From contig JANFNE010000004.1 of assembly GCA_024867545.1 (NCBI GenBank), forward strand, positions 1,488,001 through 1,552,000: 64,000 bases of DNA. Direction: 5' to 3'. Made by a program: the position numbers and the translations under genes. Numbering within the stretch: position 1 is the stretch's first letter; every line of letters begins with the position of its first letter. Below the pieces are notes generated by a model. That model worked only from the letters and a program-made list of their open reading frames with translations, did no database searches and was not told the origin of the DNA. Below, piece after piece: positions 20,220 through 29,857 of this stretch. This DNA is from Phytopythium helicoides (Eukaryota; Oomycota; Peronosporomycetes; Pythiales; Pythiaceae).

Positions 20220-22229
20220 CTACTTGAGGTCCATGAGGTCGTGCTTGATGAAGACGGCGTTGAGCTCGTCGGCCACCTGCTTGAGCAGCACCTGCGTCCT
20301 CCGAAGGTCGGCTAGCTGCTCCTCGCTGCTGCCGTCCGTGATGTTGAGCGACGCGAGGATGCTGCTGCGCGACGGGATGGCGCTCAGCGCGCTCATGACG
20401 CCCTTGCGGATGAGCCACGGGTGCCGCTTGCCGATTGTCTCCTCGTATGCCTTGCCAGCACCAGGAGCGCAGTTCTCGTCCTGCGATGCCAGCAGCCCGT
20501 GCTCAATGCACGCCTCGACGAACTCGAGGAACCAGAGCAGGCGTAGCAGGCAGCGCGAGCTTGACGGTTTCTTCTTGCCGCCGACATCCGCCACCTTGAG
20601 CTCCACCTCGCGCTCAATCACAAACTTGACACTCACGTCCTTCCAGACCACGGCAGGCGGTGGTGGCGATGGCCACGCGGCAAGGTTGGTCTCAATGGAG
20701 CTCAAGTATGCACTCACGGTGCTACCGGCGAACGAAGTCGCGCGGCCAAATACCTGGATGAACGTGCAGATCAGGTCGCACGTCTTCAGGTACAACCCAA
20801 GCTGCAATGCTCCATCGGGTCCACGCGTACGAATGACCTCCTCCAGCGTCCCCACAAGGTTGTCAAGGATGCGGTTGTCCTTCTGGTCGTCTACTTGGTC
20901 GCCCGAATCCACCTCGAGCAGTTCGTCGTCTTCTTGAGATGTTCGCGGCGAAGGTGTGCTCATGCGGGGTTGCTGAACGCCCACATAGCCGCTCTCGGCA
21001 CGTCCACGAGCAGAGCCGACGCTGTTGCTCCGTACCAACGGCAGCAAAGCGCTGGTGCTGTTTCCTCGGTGAGCAACACGCCGCTCCGGTGGCTTCTGGG
21101 CGATAATACGGCTCTTGCGGCGGTATCGACGCACTTCGTCAAACCCGATCAGCGCAACAATATACACCCCAAGGATACGCAGCGACAGGAGACTGTCGAC
21201 TCCGCGCAGAACAATTGACTGGGTGGGGGCAGCGTCGGTGGAGTTGCTAGGGTCCGGAACACTTCCATCGATGTTCCGAGTGAGGAAGACCCGCAACAAG
21301 AGCAGGAACACAAGCACGCCCAGCGAGATCCAATGGCGCTGGCGCAGGTGGGACTGAGGTCGAGAGCGTTTTCCCTGGCTCTTCAGTCGCGCCAGACTCG
21401 GCCGTCGCGGCTTGTCCGTGGGTGATGTCGACTCTTGCAGTTGAGTCACAGTTGCACCGCCAAGACGCTTTGAGTTCATGAAGTCTGCCAGTGTCTGGGC
21501 CTGCACCGAAAGGCGGCGCGGCAGCTGGAAAGGCCCCGCAGCTTCACCACCGAGCGGGAACGCCGTCTGGAGCTCCTTGCTGCGCGGGGAGAGCGCCGGC
21601 GACGGTGTCGGCGAGATCATCGGCGTGCCCGTAGGCGTCTGGATGTAGTTCCGCGCACATGGGTCGCATAGGCGCGAGCCCTTCTTGCGCTCGAGGCGGC
21701 GGTTGAGCTTCATGCGGTTGCGGCTGCAGTCGTCGCAGATCTTCTGCCCGCAAATCTTGCACGTGTGCTTGGGGCGGAAGACCGTGAACGCTCGCTCGCA
21801 AATGCTGCAGCCCTTGGTCTTACTGGAGGCCGCGGCCTGCGCAGCTCCGTCCCCATCTCCCGCGGGCGAGAGCTGCGGCGGCAGCGCGGGCGAGCCCATT
21901 GGCGCGTCAGCGGTTGCGTGCTGCTTGTCTTCCTCCCCCAGCACCAGTGGCGGCGGCACGGGCGCGCTGGCCGCCGACTGCACGGGCGTGGGCGGCACGG
22001 AGGACCCTGCGGCCTTCCTGCGCACGCTCTTGAGCTCGTCCACGACCTTCTTCGTGATGACTCGCGCGCTCGCGCCCATCCCCGAGCGGCTCATCGCCGG
22101 CGGGGACACGGCGGGCGCCGCGCTGAGATTCGGCGCTGAGGCCGTCGCCCCACTGGCAGCAGCAGCGCGATCCTCGCTCACCTCGACGCGCAGCGGCGGC
22201 GGCGCGCGGTCAATCACCGCGTCGGCCAT
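20220..22229 (-). CDS. FYVE-like zinc-finger membrane protein
   Basis: 669 aa, single exon. Residues 139-195 form a FYVE-type double zinc finger with eight cysteines at 141, 144, 157, 160, 165, 168, 188 and 191. The basic R(R/K)HHCR patch that binds PI3P in classical FYVE domains is altered to RPKHTCKICG, so lipid specificity is uncertain. Two hydrophobic segments, about 300-316 and 346-362, suggest a membrane hairpin or two TM helices with a luminal Ser/Asp-rich loop. The N-terminal 135 residues are Ala/Pro/Ser-rich and probably disordered. The C-terminal 200 residues are helical and unrecognised. The architecture loosely recalls protrudin (membrane hairpin plus FYVE), but the order is reversed. 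An endosomal or ER-contact role is inference. Confidence 0.72.
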   Translation of the reverse strand: MADAVIDRAPPPLRVEVSEDRAAAASGATASAPNLSAAPAVSPPAMSRSGMGASARVITKKVVDELKSVRRKAAGSSVPPTPVQSAASAPVPPPLVLGEEDKQHATADAPMGSPALPPQLSPAGDGDGAAQAAASSKTKGCSICERAFTVFRPKHTCKICGQKICDDCSRNRMKLNRRLERKKGSRLCDPCARNYIQTPTGTPMISPTPSPALSPRSKELQTAFPLGGEAAGPFQLPRRLSVQAQTLADFMNSKRLGGATVTQLQESTSPTDKPRRPSLARLKSQGKRSRPQSHLRQRHWISLGVLVFLLLLRVFLTRNIDGSVPDPSNSTDAAPTQSIVLRGVDSLLSLRILGVYIVALIGFDEVRRYRRKSRIIAQKPPERRVAHRGNSTSALLPLVRSNSVGSARGRAESGYVGVQQPRMSTPSPRTSQEDDELLEVDSGDQVDDQKDNRILDNLVGTLEEVIRTRGPDGALQLGLYLKTCDLICTFIQVFGRATSFAGSTVSAYLSSIETNLAAWPSPPPPAVVWKDVSVKFVIEREVELKVADVGGKKKPSSSRCLLRLLWFLEFVEACIEHGLLASQDENCAPGAGKAYEETIGKRHPWLIRKGVMSALSAIPSRSSILASLNITDGSSEEQLADLRRTQVLLKQVADELNAVFIKHDLMDLK

Positions 22230-23040
22230 GGCGAATCGCGCTCGGCTCGTCCCCGCGTAGCTCCTCGCCCCCTACGGTACGCAGCGCCGAGTGGAGAGGC
22301 GCACGCTGCTGGAATGGCGCGCGGCGGCGGGCGGCGGTCGACGCGGCCGGCGAGCGAGCGGGCGACGCCGAGCGGACCGGACGCGCTCGCTTGGGCTCCC
22401 GCGCGGTTGTGAACATCCAGCTGCTGGGCGGGACGTCATGACGGCGACGCGGCCGGCGGTGCTGACGCGCGGTCGGACTTTACACTGCGCGTTTGTATGG
22501 CGTGTCGCAGATTAGACCTATTCCACGACTCTATGATTTCGAGACTTGATGGAGGTGTCTTTTGTGTCAACAAGGGGGAGAAGGTTCTCCCAAGATTCTG
22601 GTTGAAGCGCTCTGCCATCCGATGAGGAGCGGCGTGGAAGCGGTACGAGGCCAAAGGAATCGGTGGAGAACGGTCGATCAAAATGCTAGCTCGACAGGAT
22701 TGAACCCAGTGGTTCTGCCATAACAGTAACGACGCTGATTCAATAACGACGTGGAAGTGAGATCTCGCTTGAAGTGAGAGGTCTGGGTTCAACTCAACAC
22801 GTACTTTGTTCACTCAGCTGACAAGTTCTTGAGGACGTTGCTCGCCGAAATAGCCTCCACTGGCTTGCTCACGGCAGTGAGGCATTTTGTTTGCCTAGCA
22901 TGGTATTTTTAGTGTCCGGACAATGGTAAGCAGGGTTAGCTCGAGACAGAACCTGCGAGGTGCTCATTTTTACTCGCAGGCACGGAATTCAAGTCAGCCC
23001 GGCCTTCCTTGCTGTCGCGTGGTGTGCCAGCCACGCAGAC
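22230..23040. other. Divergent intergenic region
   Basis: 811 bp between the starts of the FYVE-like and lifeguard-like genes. Several open frames are composition artefacts. Two short stretches resemble a tRNA T-arm (GGGTTCAA near 22695 on the minus strand and 22791 on the plus strand), but no complete cloverleaf forms. A possible acceptor (ACTCGCAG, 22973-22980) lies upstream of the chosen lifeguard start, so a 5' non-coding exon is possible. Confidence 0.45.
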
Positions 23041-24390
23041 ATGATGGACATGAGGAGCGAACCTGCATCACTAGCGGAGATGACGCTTCGTGATGAGCAG
23101 GGGACACCGAACGGGGATCGGCCCGCGAGCAACCACAACACTTGGACGGACGAGAATGGACGGGCAAATGGCAATGACAATAGTGCACCGCGCCATCACA
23201 CAAGTGCTCCTGAGCCAGTCGGAGATGCTTATCCAGGCGGACAAGTGCTACCCGTCCCTGTGACGAAAGGAAAAATCCGGTATGCCATCAAGCGCATGAC
23301 AAAAATGTTCTCATTCGACTCGGAGGAAATGGACCCAACACTGCGCAAAGCGCACTATCGCCGCGGCTCCATTCTAATCAAGCATTTAGAAACCAAGAAG
23401 GCGCAGGGTAAGGCGACTGAGAAGGATATGAAGTTTTTCGAGACGGTCAAGTCGCAGTTTGACGCCAATTTTCTCGAGTCCCGCACCATCATTTCGCTTT
23501 CCGTTTTCCAAACTGGGTCAAACCCGATGAACGATCCGTTTGCAGTTATTCATATGCCGGTTGAGATTCAGCAGGGATTTCGTCGGAAGCTGTTCGCGAT
23601 TTTCTCGATCCAACTTTTGTTTGTTGTGATGCTGATTTTACTCTTCAGCTACACTCCGGGTGTGGATGAGGCTTTTCAGTCCGCGTTTATGGAGTGGCAC
23701 TACGTATTTGCGACTTTTGTCGGGATGGTGCTTGCGCTGTTGTGGCTCTACTTTGTCAAGTACAAGTTTCCGATCAACTTCGTCGTGCTTGGCATTTACA
23801 CAGTCGCACAAAGCATCTTCTTTTCGGCTTTTGACTACCTCTTCGAGACGCGCGCGAGTATCTTCATGTTCACCTTCCTGCTAGTGGTTATGAGCATCAC
23901 AACAGTGTTCTGCACTATTATCACCAAGCGCTCGTTTGATGATAGTGTCCCAGCAAAGCTCATCAGCTACCCAGTCGTTTTGATGGTCGGATTCTTCCTG
24001 GCATTCGTTGGGTCGCTATTCGTGTACTTCTTCTACTTGACGGAGGCCGTCTCGACGCTGCAATACAGTGCATCACTTGCTGTCATGCTGCTTCTGGTGA
24101 TGTGGTTCGCATACGATGCATCCTGTATGAACGAACGGCTATCCCCCGACGAGTATATGCAGGGCATGGTCTTCTTCTACACGGACATGGTGCTGTTCCT
24201 GCTTTTCCTTAGCATCATTTTTGTCGCATGTTTTGCGTGCGAAGGTGACTGTGCATGCTATGGAACAGCCGACATCGTTCCCATTGGCCGTGGTGGAATG
24301 GGCAGAGACGATGACGAAGGCGAAGGCGATTTGGGCAATGATGAAGGTGAAGGTGGTGAGCTGCAGGGTGATACAGTCGAAGCTCAATAA
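23041..24390 (+). CDS. Lifeguard / Bax-inhibitor-1 family (TMBIM-like) membrane protein
   Basis: 449 aa. An N-terminal soluble part of about 165 residues precedes a bundle of seven hydrophobic helices. The TM region matches TMBIM/lifeguard proteins: IQQGFRRKLFAIFSIQLLF, then FPINFVVLGIYTVAQS, and the signature MWFAYDASCMNERLSPDEYM, corresponding to the family's 'YDTQ...SPEEYI'. Members modulate ER or Golgi calcium leak and cell death. The tail after the last helix is acidic and Gly-rich (DDDEGEGDLGNDEGEGG), unusual for the family. The N-terminus contains polar low-complexity sequence and a basic YAIKRMTKMF helix. The ATG at 23041 is the first in the open frame. Confidence 0.8.
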   Translation: MMDMRSEPASLAEMTLRDEQGTPNGDRPASNHNTWTDENGRANGNDNSAPRHHTSAPEPVGDAYPGGQVLPVPVTKGKIRYAIKRMTKMFSFDSEEMDPTLRKAHYRRGSILIKHLETKKAQGKATEKDMKFFETVKSQFDANFLESRTIISLSVFQTGSNPMNDPFAVIHMPVEIQQGFRRKLFAIFSIQLLFVVMLILLFSYTPGVDEAFQSAFMEWHYVFATFVGMVLALLWLYFVKYKFPINFVVLGIYTVAQSIFFSAFDYLFETRASIFMFTFLLVVMSITTVFCTIITKRSFDDSVPAKLISYPVVLMVGFFLAFVGSLFVYFFYLTEAVSTLQYSASLAVMLLLVMWFAYDASCMNERLSPDEYMQGMVFFYTDMVLFLLFLSIIFVACFACEGDCACYGTADIVPIGRGGMGRDDDEGEGDLGNDEGEGGELQGDTVEAQ

Positions 24391-24643
24391 TTCCACACCA
24401 TCGAGCTTGTCGATCTATCAACGGTTGCCGGACAATCACCAGGAACTGATGCTCCAAAGCGAGAGGGAATTGCCACGATCACAGGCAGTTCACTTATGGG
24501 CTCTTTCGATCAAGAGTCGAGAGTCCCTGCCAGTATTTAAGCGCACGCTAACGTTGCACCATGTAGAGTCAGACGCAGATTTCGCAATACAACACAAAGT
24601 AAGATAGATGGCGTGTTTGAGTCGGTGAGTATCAGTCCGCCGT

Positions 24644-26827
24644 CTACATCAGCTTCATCTTGTGCACGCTGTTGAGCAGCATCTTGGACAGCACCACGCT
24701 AATTGCCGTGACACAAATACCGATCAGCAGCGTAATCCAGCCGATCCAGACGCCCGGGTCTGGGAACGAGTAGCTGCCAATGGTGTCCGACCAAAACGGC
24801 TCGGTCCAAATGGGCATCGAGCTGTTGACCACGTCATACACGAGCGCCGTCGTCGTGCGGGTGATTCCCGGAGAGATTGCTTCGTGGTAAAACGCCCGCT
24901 GATCCGAGCACACACCAGGGTACACGCACTCCTTTCCTTTCCCAGAGTCACCGCACGACTGGGACGTGGAGCATGTCGTTGCGCTTGCGGCGTCAGTCTC
25001 CGAGAGCATGGACGACGCCAGGAAGGCGCGAGTAAATACTTCGTACGCATTCGGGAACAGTTTGACACGATTCGAGTCCTCTGACCACGTTCCGTTGAAC
25101 AGTGAGTAGTACGATGAGTCACCAGACTTGACGAGCATCAACCGATTACTGTCCACCACGCTCGGGTACAGTCTCGATGGGACAGTGTACGACGGCCACG
25201 CCGAGGACGATAGGTCGAGGTAATCAATCATGGTCGAAACGATCGGCTCCATGTACTCCTTCATGAGATCACAGCTCCAGTCCGAGGCAATGCACGTGAG
25301 CATTTCCGACACGAGCGTCGAGTTGACAGAGATCTTGGCCATGTTGGAAGACGACGCGTTCGCCGAAGCCAGCGTGTAGATGCTTTCAGCCAGCACCTGT
25401 GCAGCCAAAGCGACAGCATCTGCATCCACACCCTCAACCACGTCGTGGCGACTGTTGTACACACCCTCACTGAACTCGCTGTCGTACCCTGCCAGCACCG
25501 CGCCAACGAGATCGTGCTGACCATACTCGCCGCCGTTCACAAAAGAAACCAGCGGAGTTGGAGGAAGCGCATTCTTCACAGACCCCTCAGCCACCTGCCC
25601 GTTCGCCGAAGGCGCATTGACTAGCGCGTCGAGCAGAGCGTCAGTGTCGTTCGCGTTCGGGTTCAGATGCACCGAGAAGTTGCCCGAGGTCGGCAGGATT
25701 CCAACTTGGTCGACGGCAATCGCGTATGAGATGTTGGCGAGGGCAAGCTCTGAGGCAAATGCAACACTGCTCAGCATGGGATACGCGCAGAAGCTCTCGC
25801 CATACGGGGACTGCGATCCCGTCACGGGGTTCGAGCACGCTCCATCCGGGTCGTCCTTGAACTTTTTCAAATCCGAGAGCAGCTTTCGCGAGCCAACAAA
25901 GCCAAACTTCTCGGCCTGGAAGGCGGCGAACACGACCTTCTTATCAAATGCGTCATCGTCCAGTGCCTTGAGCGCATTAGCCGCCGCCAAGAGCGCAACG
26001 ACACCCGAGGCACCAGTGTTGGCGCCAGGTGAGAGCACGTGCGAAAAACCGTTGCTGTCCATGGAAGTCATGGCAAGCACAATCTCGGACGATGTGAGGT
26101 CTCCACGCATCGCCCAGGAGCTCTGGCCGCCGATGGGAGTGCAGCGTGGACTGCGGTTACCGTAAATGTTGGTGAACGCTAGGCATTTGAGCGACGTCAT
26201 GTTCTTCGGCCCCATGTAGTAGTTCATGTAGGCCGTATTGGTCACGCCAACGCCGTCTTCGATGTTCTTGTTGGCGCGCGCCATAAACTGCTCGCCGATG
26301 CTGGCGTTCTGCAGCATGACGACTGTAAACGGGAGCGACTGTGCGATGAGCCCGGCGCCGTTGGGGTTCCACGGGACGGCGTCGCTCGCGAAGGGGTTCA
26401 CGGCAGCGTCGGGCGTTCCTGGTCCCTGCGGCATCTGCGCGTCGAACGACATGTTGTTGCCGTCTCGCGGGAAGACGAAGGCGCCGGCGATGCGGTTGGT
26501 CGCGCCGAGCAGGTCGGACGACAGCAGGTCCTCCGGCATGACGAGCGTGTACTTCTTGGAGGCGTCCTGCTTCTGCGCGCCGCCCCCAGCGAAGGCGGCC
26601 AGCTCGTCGCCTGACGTGATGGGGAACAGCGGCGCCATGTCGGCGTCCGTGAGGCTGCGGCAGCCGACGTCGCCGCCCGAGTGGAACAGGCGCACGCACT
26701 CGCCGCCAGACGTCACGAGGTTCTCGGGCGCACCCGCCGTCACGGCCGCCGCGTCCGCGCGACTCGAAGCGAGCGCCAGCAGCGCCGCGGCCTGCAGCGC
26801 CAGGCGCGAGGCAGCGAGCACGCGCAT
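24644..26827 (-). CDS. NCSTN: Nicastrin (gamma-secretase subunit)
   Basis: Type I membrane glycoprotein, substrate-receptor subunit of the presenilin/gamma-secretase intramembrane protease. 727 aa from the ATG at 26827, which starts a signal peptide (ALQAAALLALASSRADA). The aminopeptidase-like ectodomain holds LFHSGGDVGCRSL near the N-terminus, the DAP region FAAFQAEKFGFVGSRKLL (counterpart of the DYIGS motif), and YNSRHDVVEG. A single TM helix near the C-terminus (WIGWITLLIGICVTAISVVL) is followed by a short tail. Many N-glycosylation sequons are visible. Single exon. Divergent from the coiled-coil/PH gene at 27248. Confidence 0.9.
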   Translation of the reverse strand: MRVLAASRLALQAAALLALASSRADAAAVTAGAPENLVTSGGECVRLFHSGGDVGCRSLTDADMAPLFPITSGDELAAFAGGGAQKQDASKKYTLVMPEDLLSSDLLGATNRIAGAFVFPRDGNNMSFDAQMPQGPGTPDAAVNPFASDAVPWNPNGAGLIAQSLPFTVVMLQNASIGEQFMARANKNIEDGVGVTNTAYMNYYMGPKNMTSLKCLAFTNIYGNRSPRCTPIGGQSSWAMRGDLTSSEIVLAMTSMDSNGFSHVLSPGANTGASGVVALLAAANALKALDDDAFDKKVVFAAFQAEKFGFVGSRKLLSDLKKFKDDPDGACSNPVTGSQSPYGESFCAYPMLSSVAFASELALANISYAIAVDQVGILPTSGNFSVHLNPNANDTDALLDALVNAPSANGQVAEGSVKNALPPTPLVSFVNGGEYGQHDLVGAVLAGYDSEFSEGVYNSRHDVVEGVDADAVALAAQVLAESIYTLASANASSSNMAKISVNSTLVSEMLTCIASDWSCDLMKEYMEPIVSTMIDYLDLSSSAWPSYTVPSRLYPSVVDSNRLMLVKSGDSSYYSLFNGTWSEDSNRVKLFPNAYEVFTRAFLASSMLSETDAASATTCSTSQSCGDSGKGKECVYPGVCSDQRAFYHEAISPGITRTTTALVYDVVNSSMPIWTEPFWSDTIGSYSFPDPGVWIGWITLLIGICVTAISVVLSKMLLNSVHKMKLM

Positions 26828-27247
26828 GGCGACGGGGAGCGAGGTCGAAGAGCGGGGCGGATCGAGTATGCAGCGCGTTGGTTTCCCTTTCGGAAGGGCA
26901 AGGCACTGTGGGAACTGGATCCACGGGGACTTGAGTAAAGTATGGGGCGGACGGTCACTTGAGGTCACTATGCGGTGGGATTGTGGCACAGTTGCAAAAT
27001 GTCGAAATGGATATAAACTATGTGGGTGCGCGATGCGGTTGGGCGTGCGTATGTTGTTTAGCAGTACCCACGCGTGATCGTATCATACATAAACAAAGTG
27101 GTACCTGTCGCAGCCCACTACTCACGAACACGTTCCATCCAGTATCACAGGTTATGGGTCGCCTCCTCCTGCTGTTCTGAGCGACAACATCACCATCGCG
27201 CTCCCATCCCGCTCGAGCTCAGCTCGCCAGCTCAGCTCCCCGTCGCC
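26828..27247. other. Bidirectional intergenic region (nicastrin / coiled-coil-PH gene)
   Basis: 420 bp containing both promoters. No gene or clear shared element is seen beyond short Ser/Pro-type pyrimidine-rich sequence near the downstream ATG. Confidence 0.45.
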
Positions 27248-29075
27248 ATGGAGCCGTCCGCGTCCCCAACGGCCGAGCAAGAGCCGCAGTCCATGGCGCC
27301 GACGTCGCTCTCTCCGCGCGCGGCCTCGTTCTCCGGCAGCAGCAGCGCTAGTGCGTGCGCCTCTCGGTTGCTCCTGGCTGCTTCAATTGAGACTCACGAC
27401 GTGTATCCACTCAGTCGTGGCGAGCGCCGAGCTCCAGCGCACCAAGGCCGAGAGCTGCGAGGCGCTGCGAGCCTTCGAGGCCGCGCGGCGCGCGCGCATC
27501 GACGTGTTCCAGGAGCGCGACCGCGCCTACTGGCAGCAGTTCGAGCGCGAGATCGTGCGCGCCAAGGACGAGAACGCGCGGCTGCAGCGCTTCTTTACGC
27601 TGCGCATCCAGGCGGTGCGTGGGTGCGCTTTGCATGAGTTTTTTGTGTGCTGGGGGTATTGACGCTGGGCATGTGCAGGACCTCGCGTATGCTGAGTCGC
27701 TCCGCAAGATCCGCCAGGCGCTTGAGGTGCCGGCTGCAGTGTCCATTGCTCCGCCGCCAGGTTCGTCCGGCGGATCAAAGACATCAAGTACTCCTCCTAG
27801 AAGCGGTAGCGGCCGGATGAACGACTTGACGCTGACTTCGTCGTGCACCAAGGCCATCAACATCCTCGGTGAAGTGCAGCAGCAGCTCTCGGAGAAGATC
27901 GTACAATTCACAAATGTTGTCAAGCGTGACGTTGTTGCGCGGCCGCTTGACGAGATGATTGCGACCTACCAAGAGCGCACGGCCACGATGCTCGTGGATG
28001 GCAAACGGTTTGACTCGATGCTGGCAGATGCACAGCGCGCCGTCGTGCAGTCATTCGAACGCTACGAAGCTGCCTACCGCGAGTCTGAGAACTCGTCGTC
28101 CGACGCCAATCGCCCAACCACTACTACATCACGACGCGACCTATGGCTTGCCGAAACTGCGTACTGCATTCACGTGCAAACACTCAAGCAGCGACGCGTC
28201 GAGTACGTCAAGGGTATGGCAGCTCTCTTCCAGCAGTATAAGTCTCTGGAGCTTTTGCGAGCGTCGGTCATCCAAACGGCCCTGGACACATACAACCGAA
28301 AGCAGAAGCTCACATACGACGAGCTTGCAGGAGCGATGGCCGAGCCAATGGCTGCTACTGCTGTACGTCTTTATGTGATTGCTTCTATCGGCAAAAGGCG
28401 AGTAGCAAACCAACTCTTTGCTGTTGTGTTTCTGTTTACAGCAAATCGACCCAGAGCGAGATCTTGTGCAGAGTGTGCGAAGATTACCAAAGAATGTGCG
28501 TGCTCTATTGTACGATTTGGCTGAACGTCAGTAAAGCTAACGGCATCGAACGCGTGCAGTACACAGCGGCAGCTCTGTCGTCAACAGAGAATGCAGACGA
28601 GAAGCTGTTCGCATCACTGGCATCGCCACTCAAGAGCCCACTGCTGGTGCGCTGCGGATTCCTCAAGCTACAGCAGAGCGGCTCATTGCTTTTCAAGAGC
28701 GTCAGAGACGTTCTTTGTGCCATTACTCAGGACGAGTGCCTGCACATGATCGAGCTCAAGGACGGCGTGAACCAAACCATCGCGCAATCATCGGCCGCCA
28801 TGCTGGACGCGATTGTGACGAGCGGTCAAAACCACGACGTTGCGTGCACAAGTATCTGCCTGAGCAACTGCCGCATCGAGATTCTGGGCAAGAGCACCAC
28901 GCCAACGTTTGAGGTGACGGAGATGAGCGCACCGTCGGGTATCTGGGGCTCCATGCTCGGCCTCGAGTCGTCGCGCACGTTCACGTTTCAGTGCGCGAGC
29001 CAATCGGACCTGATCGACTGGGTGGTGGCCGCCAAGCGCTTCATCTCGACCGGCTCGTCCATGGTGAACCGGTAA
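27248..29075 (+). CDS. Coiled-coil (BAR-like) and PH-domain protein
   Basis: Five exons: 27248-27350, 27415-27614, 27679-28362, 28442-28495, 28560-29075 (518 aa). Exon 2 encodes a charged coiled coil (residues 35-100). Exon 3 encodes a long helical region, about 110-330, with the length and heptad character of a BAR/F-BAR dimer. Exon 5 encodes a PH domain that opens with LLVRCGFLKLQQSGSL and closes on the conserved Trp helix (DLIDWVVAAKRFI). BAR-PH proteins sense or shape membranes. Introns are 64, 64, 79 and 64 bp with donors GTGCGT, GTGCGT, GTACGT and GTGCGT; the last has a CTAAC branch-point-like site 21 bp before the acceptor. The exon 4 boundaries are the least certain. The BAR assignment is structural inference. 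Confidence 0.68.
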
Positions 29076-29310
29076 AGCTGCTGCAGGCGAGAGCGATAGA
29101 CGACAATGGAGCGGAGGCGAGACTGTGTATGAGCGAGAGATTGACCAAATGTGAAGTGATAGACGGCAAAGTGGTAGAACGCGTTGAACCTAGTCATGCG
29201 ATTTCACAGTTCCATTCCATACGTCAGTGCATCCGATTTATAGCCAATCCCAGCGCTCCATTCCCCACGCCACCCCCACACCACATATCACCACCTCCCA
29301 GCAAGCGACC

Positions 29311-29650
29311 ATGGGGCTGCTCGACGGACTCGTGACGGGCGTGGCGCGCGCCAGCAAGTTCGGGCGCTCGCACTCGCTGCGCCCGCTGACCAGCAAGCGC
29401 GCGAACCGCCGCTTCTACAAGGGCAACGGCTGCCGCAACGAGGGCGTGCACGGCAAGCGCGGCCGCTACGTCGTCGACCAGGACAAGCTGCTGCAGCTCG
29501 AGGTTCCCGACCTCACGGGCTTCAAGGTGCGTGTCCTGGCGAGTGGGGCGGATGGTTGGGTGGGAGCTGACAGTGCGATGGTGATGGTGGGAGCAGCTCA
29601 AGCCGTACGTGTCGCCGCTGGCGCCGCGCCGGCCGCCGTCGAGCAACTAG
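29311..29650 (+). CDS. MRPL41: Mitochondrial large-subunit ribosomal protein mL41
   Basis: Exons 29311-29526 and 29597-29650, 89 aa; intron 70 bp, donor GTGCGT, phase 0. The signature RFYKGNGCRNEGVHGKRGRY, followed by VPDLTGFK|LKPYVSPLAP across the splice junction, is diagnostic of mL41, a small basic protein of the mitochondrial 54S/39S subunit. The join reconstitutes the conserved 'PDLTGFKLKPYV', which confirms the intron. A CCAAT box at about 29245 lies some 65 bp upstream of the ATG. Confidence 0.92.
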
Positions 29651-29857
29651 ACGACTCGCACGCGTAGCTCCTCATGTTAACGAGCAACGAGCGACTGGCG
29701 ACGTGTTTTCGAGCCTGTTGGGTTGTTTGCCTGGAACCCTCGCGATGAACAAACACTTGCGCCGAGGGTCCGTGGTTCCTTCCTACTACCTGCTACTATC
29801 AATCGGGAGGACGATGTATGTACACACGCACGATGCAACGGCTGGCTCAGAGACCGT

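Noticed and set aside
22436..22813. Possible tRNA or small gene upstream of the lifeguard-like gene
   Set aside because: Only T-arm-like strings occur; no acceptor or anticodon stem can be formed, and the 125-codon frame has no protein-like features.
28496..28559. Alternative donors at 28527 or 28531 for the fourth intron of the coiled-coil/PH gene
   Set aside because: They give introns of about 30-40 bp or break the PH frame; the GTGCGT donor at 28496 gives 64 bp with a CTAAC site and keeps phase 0.
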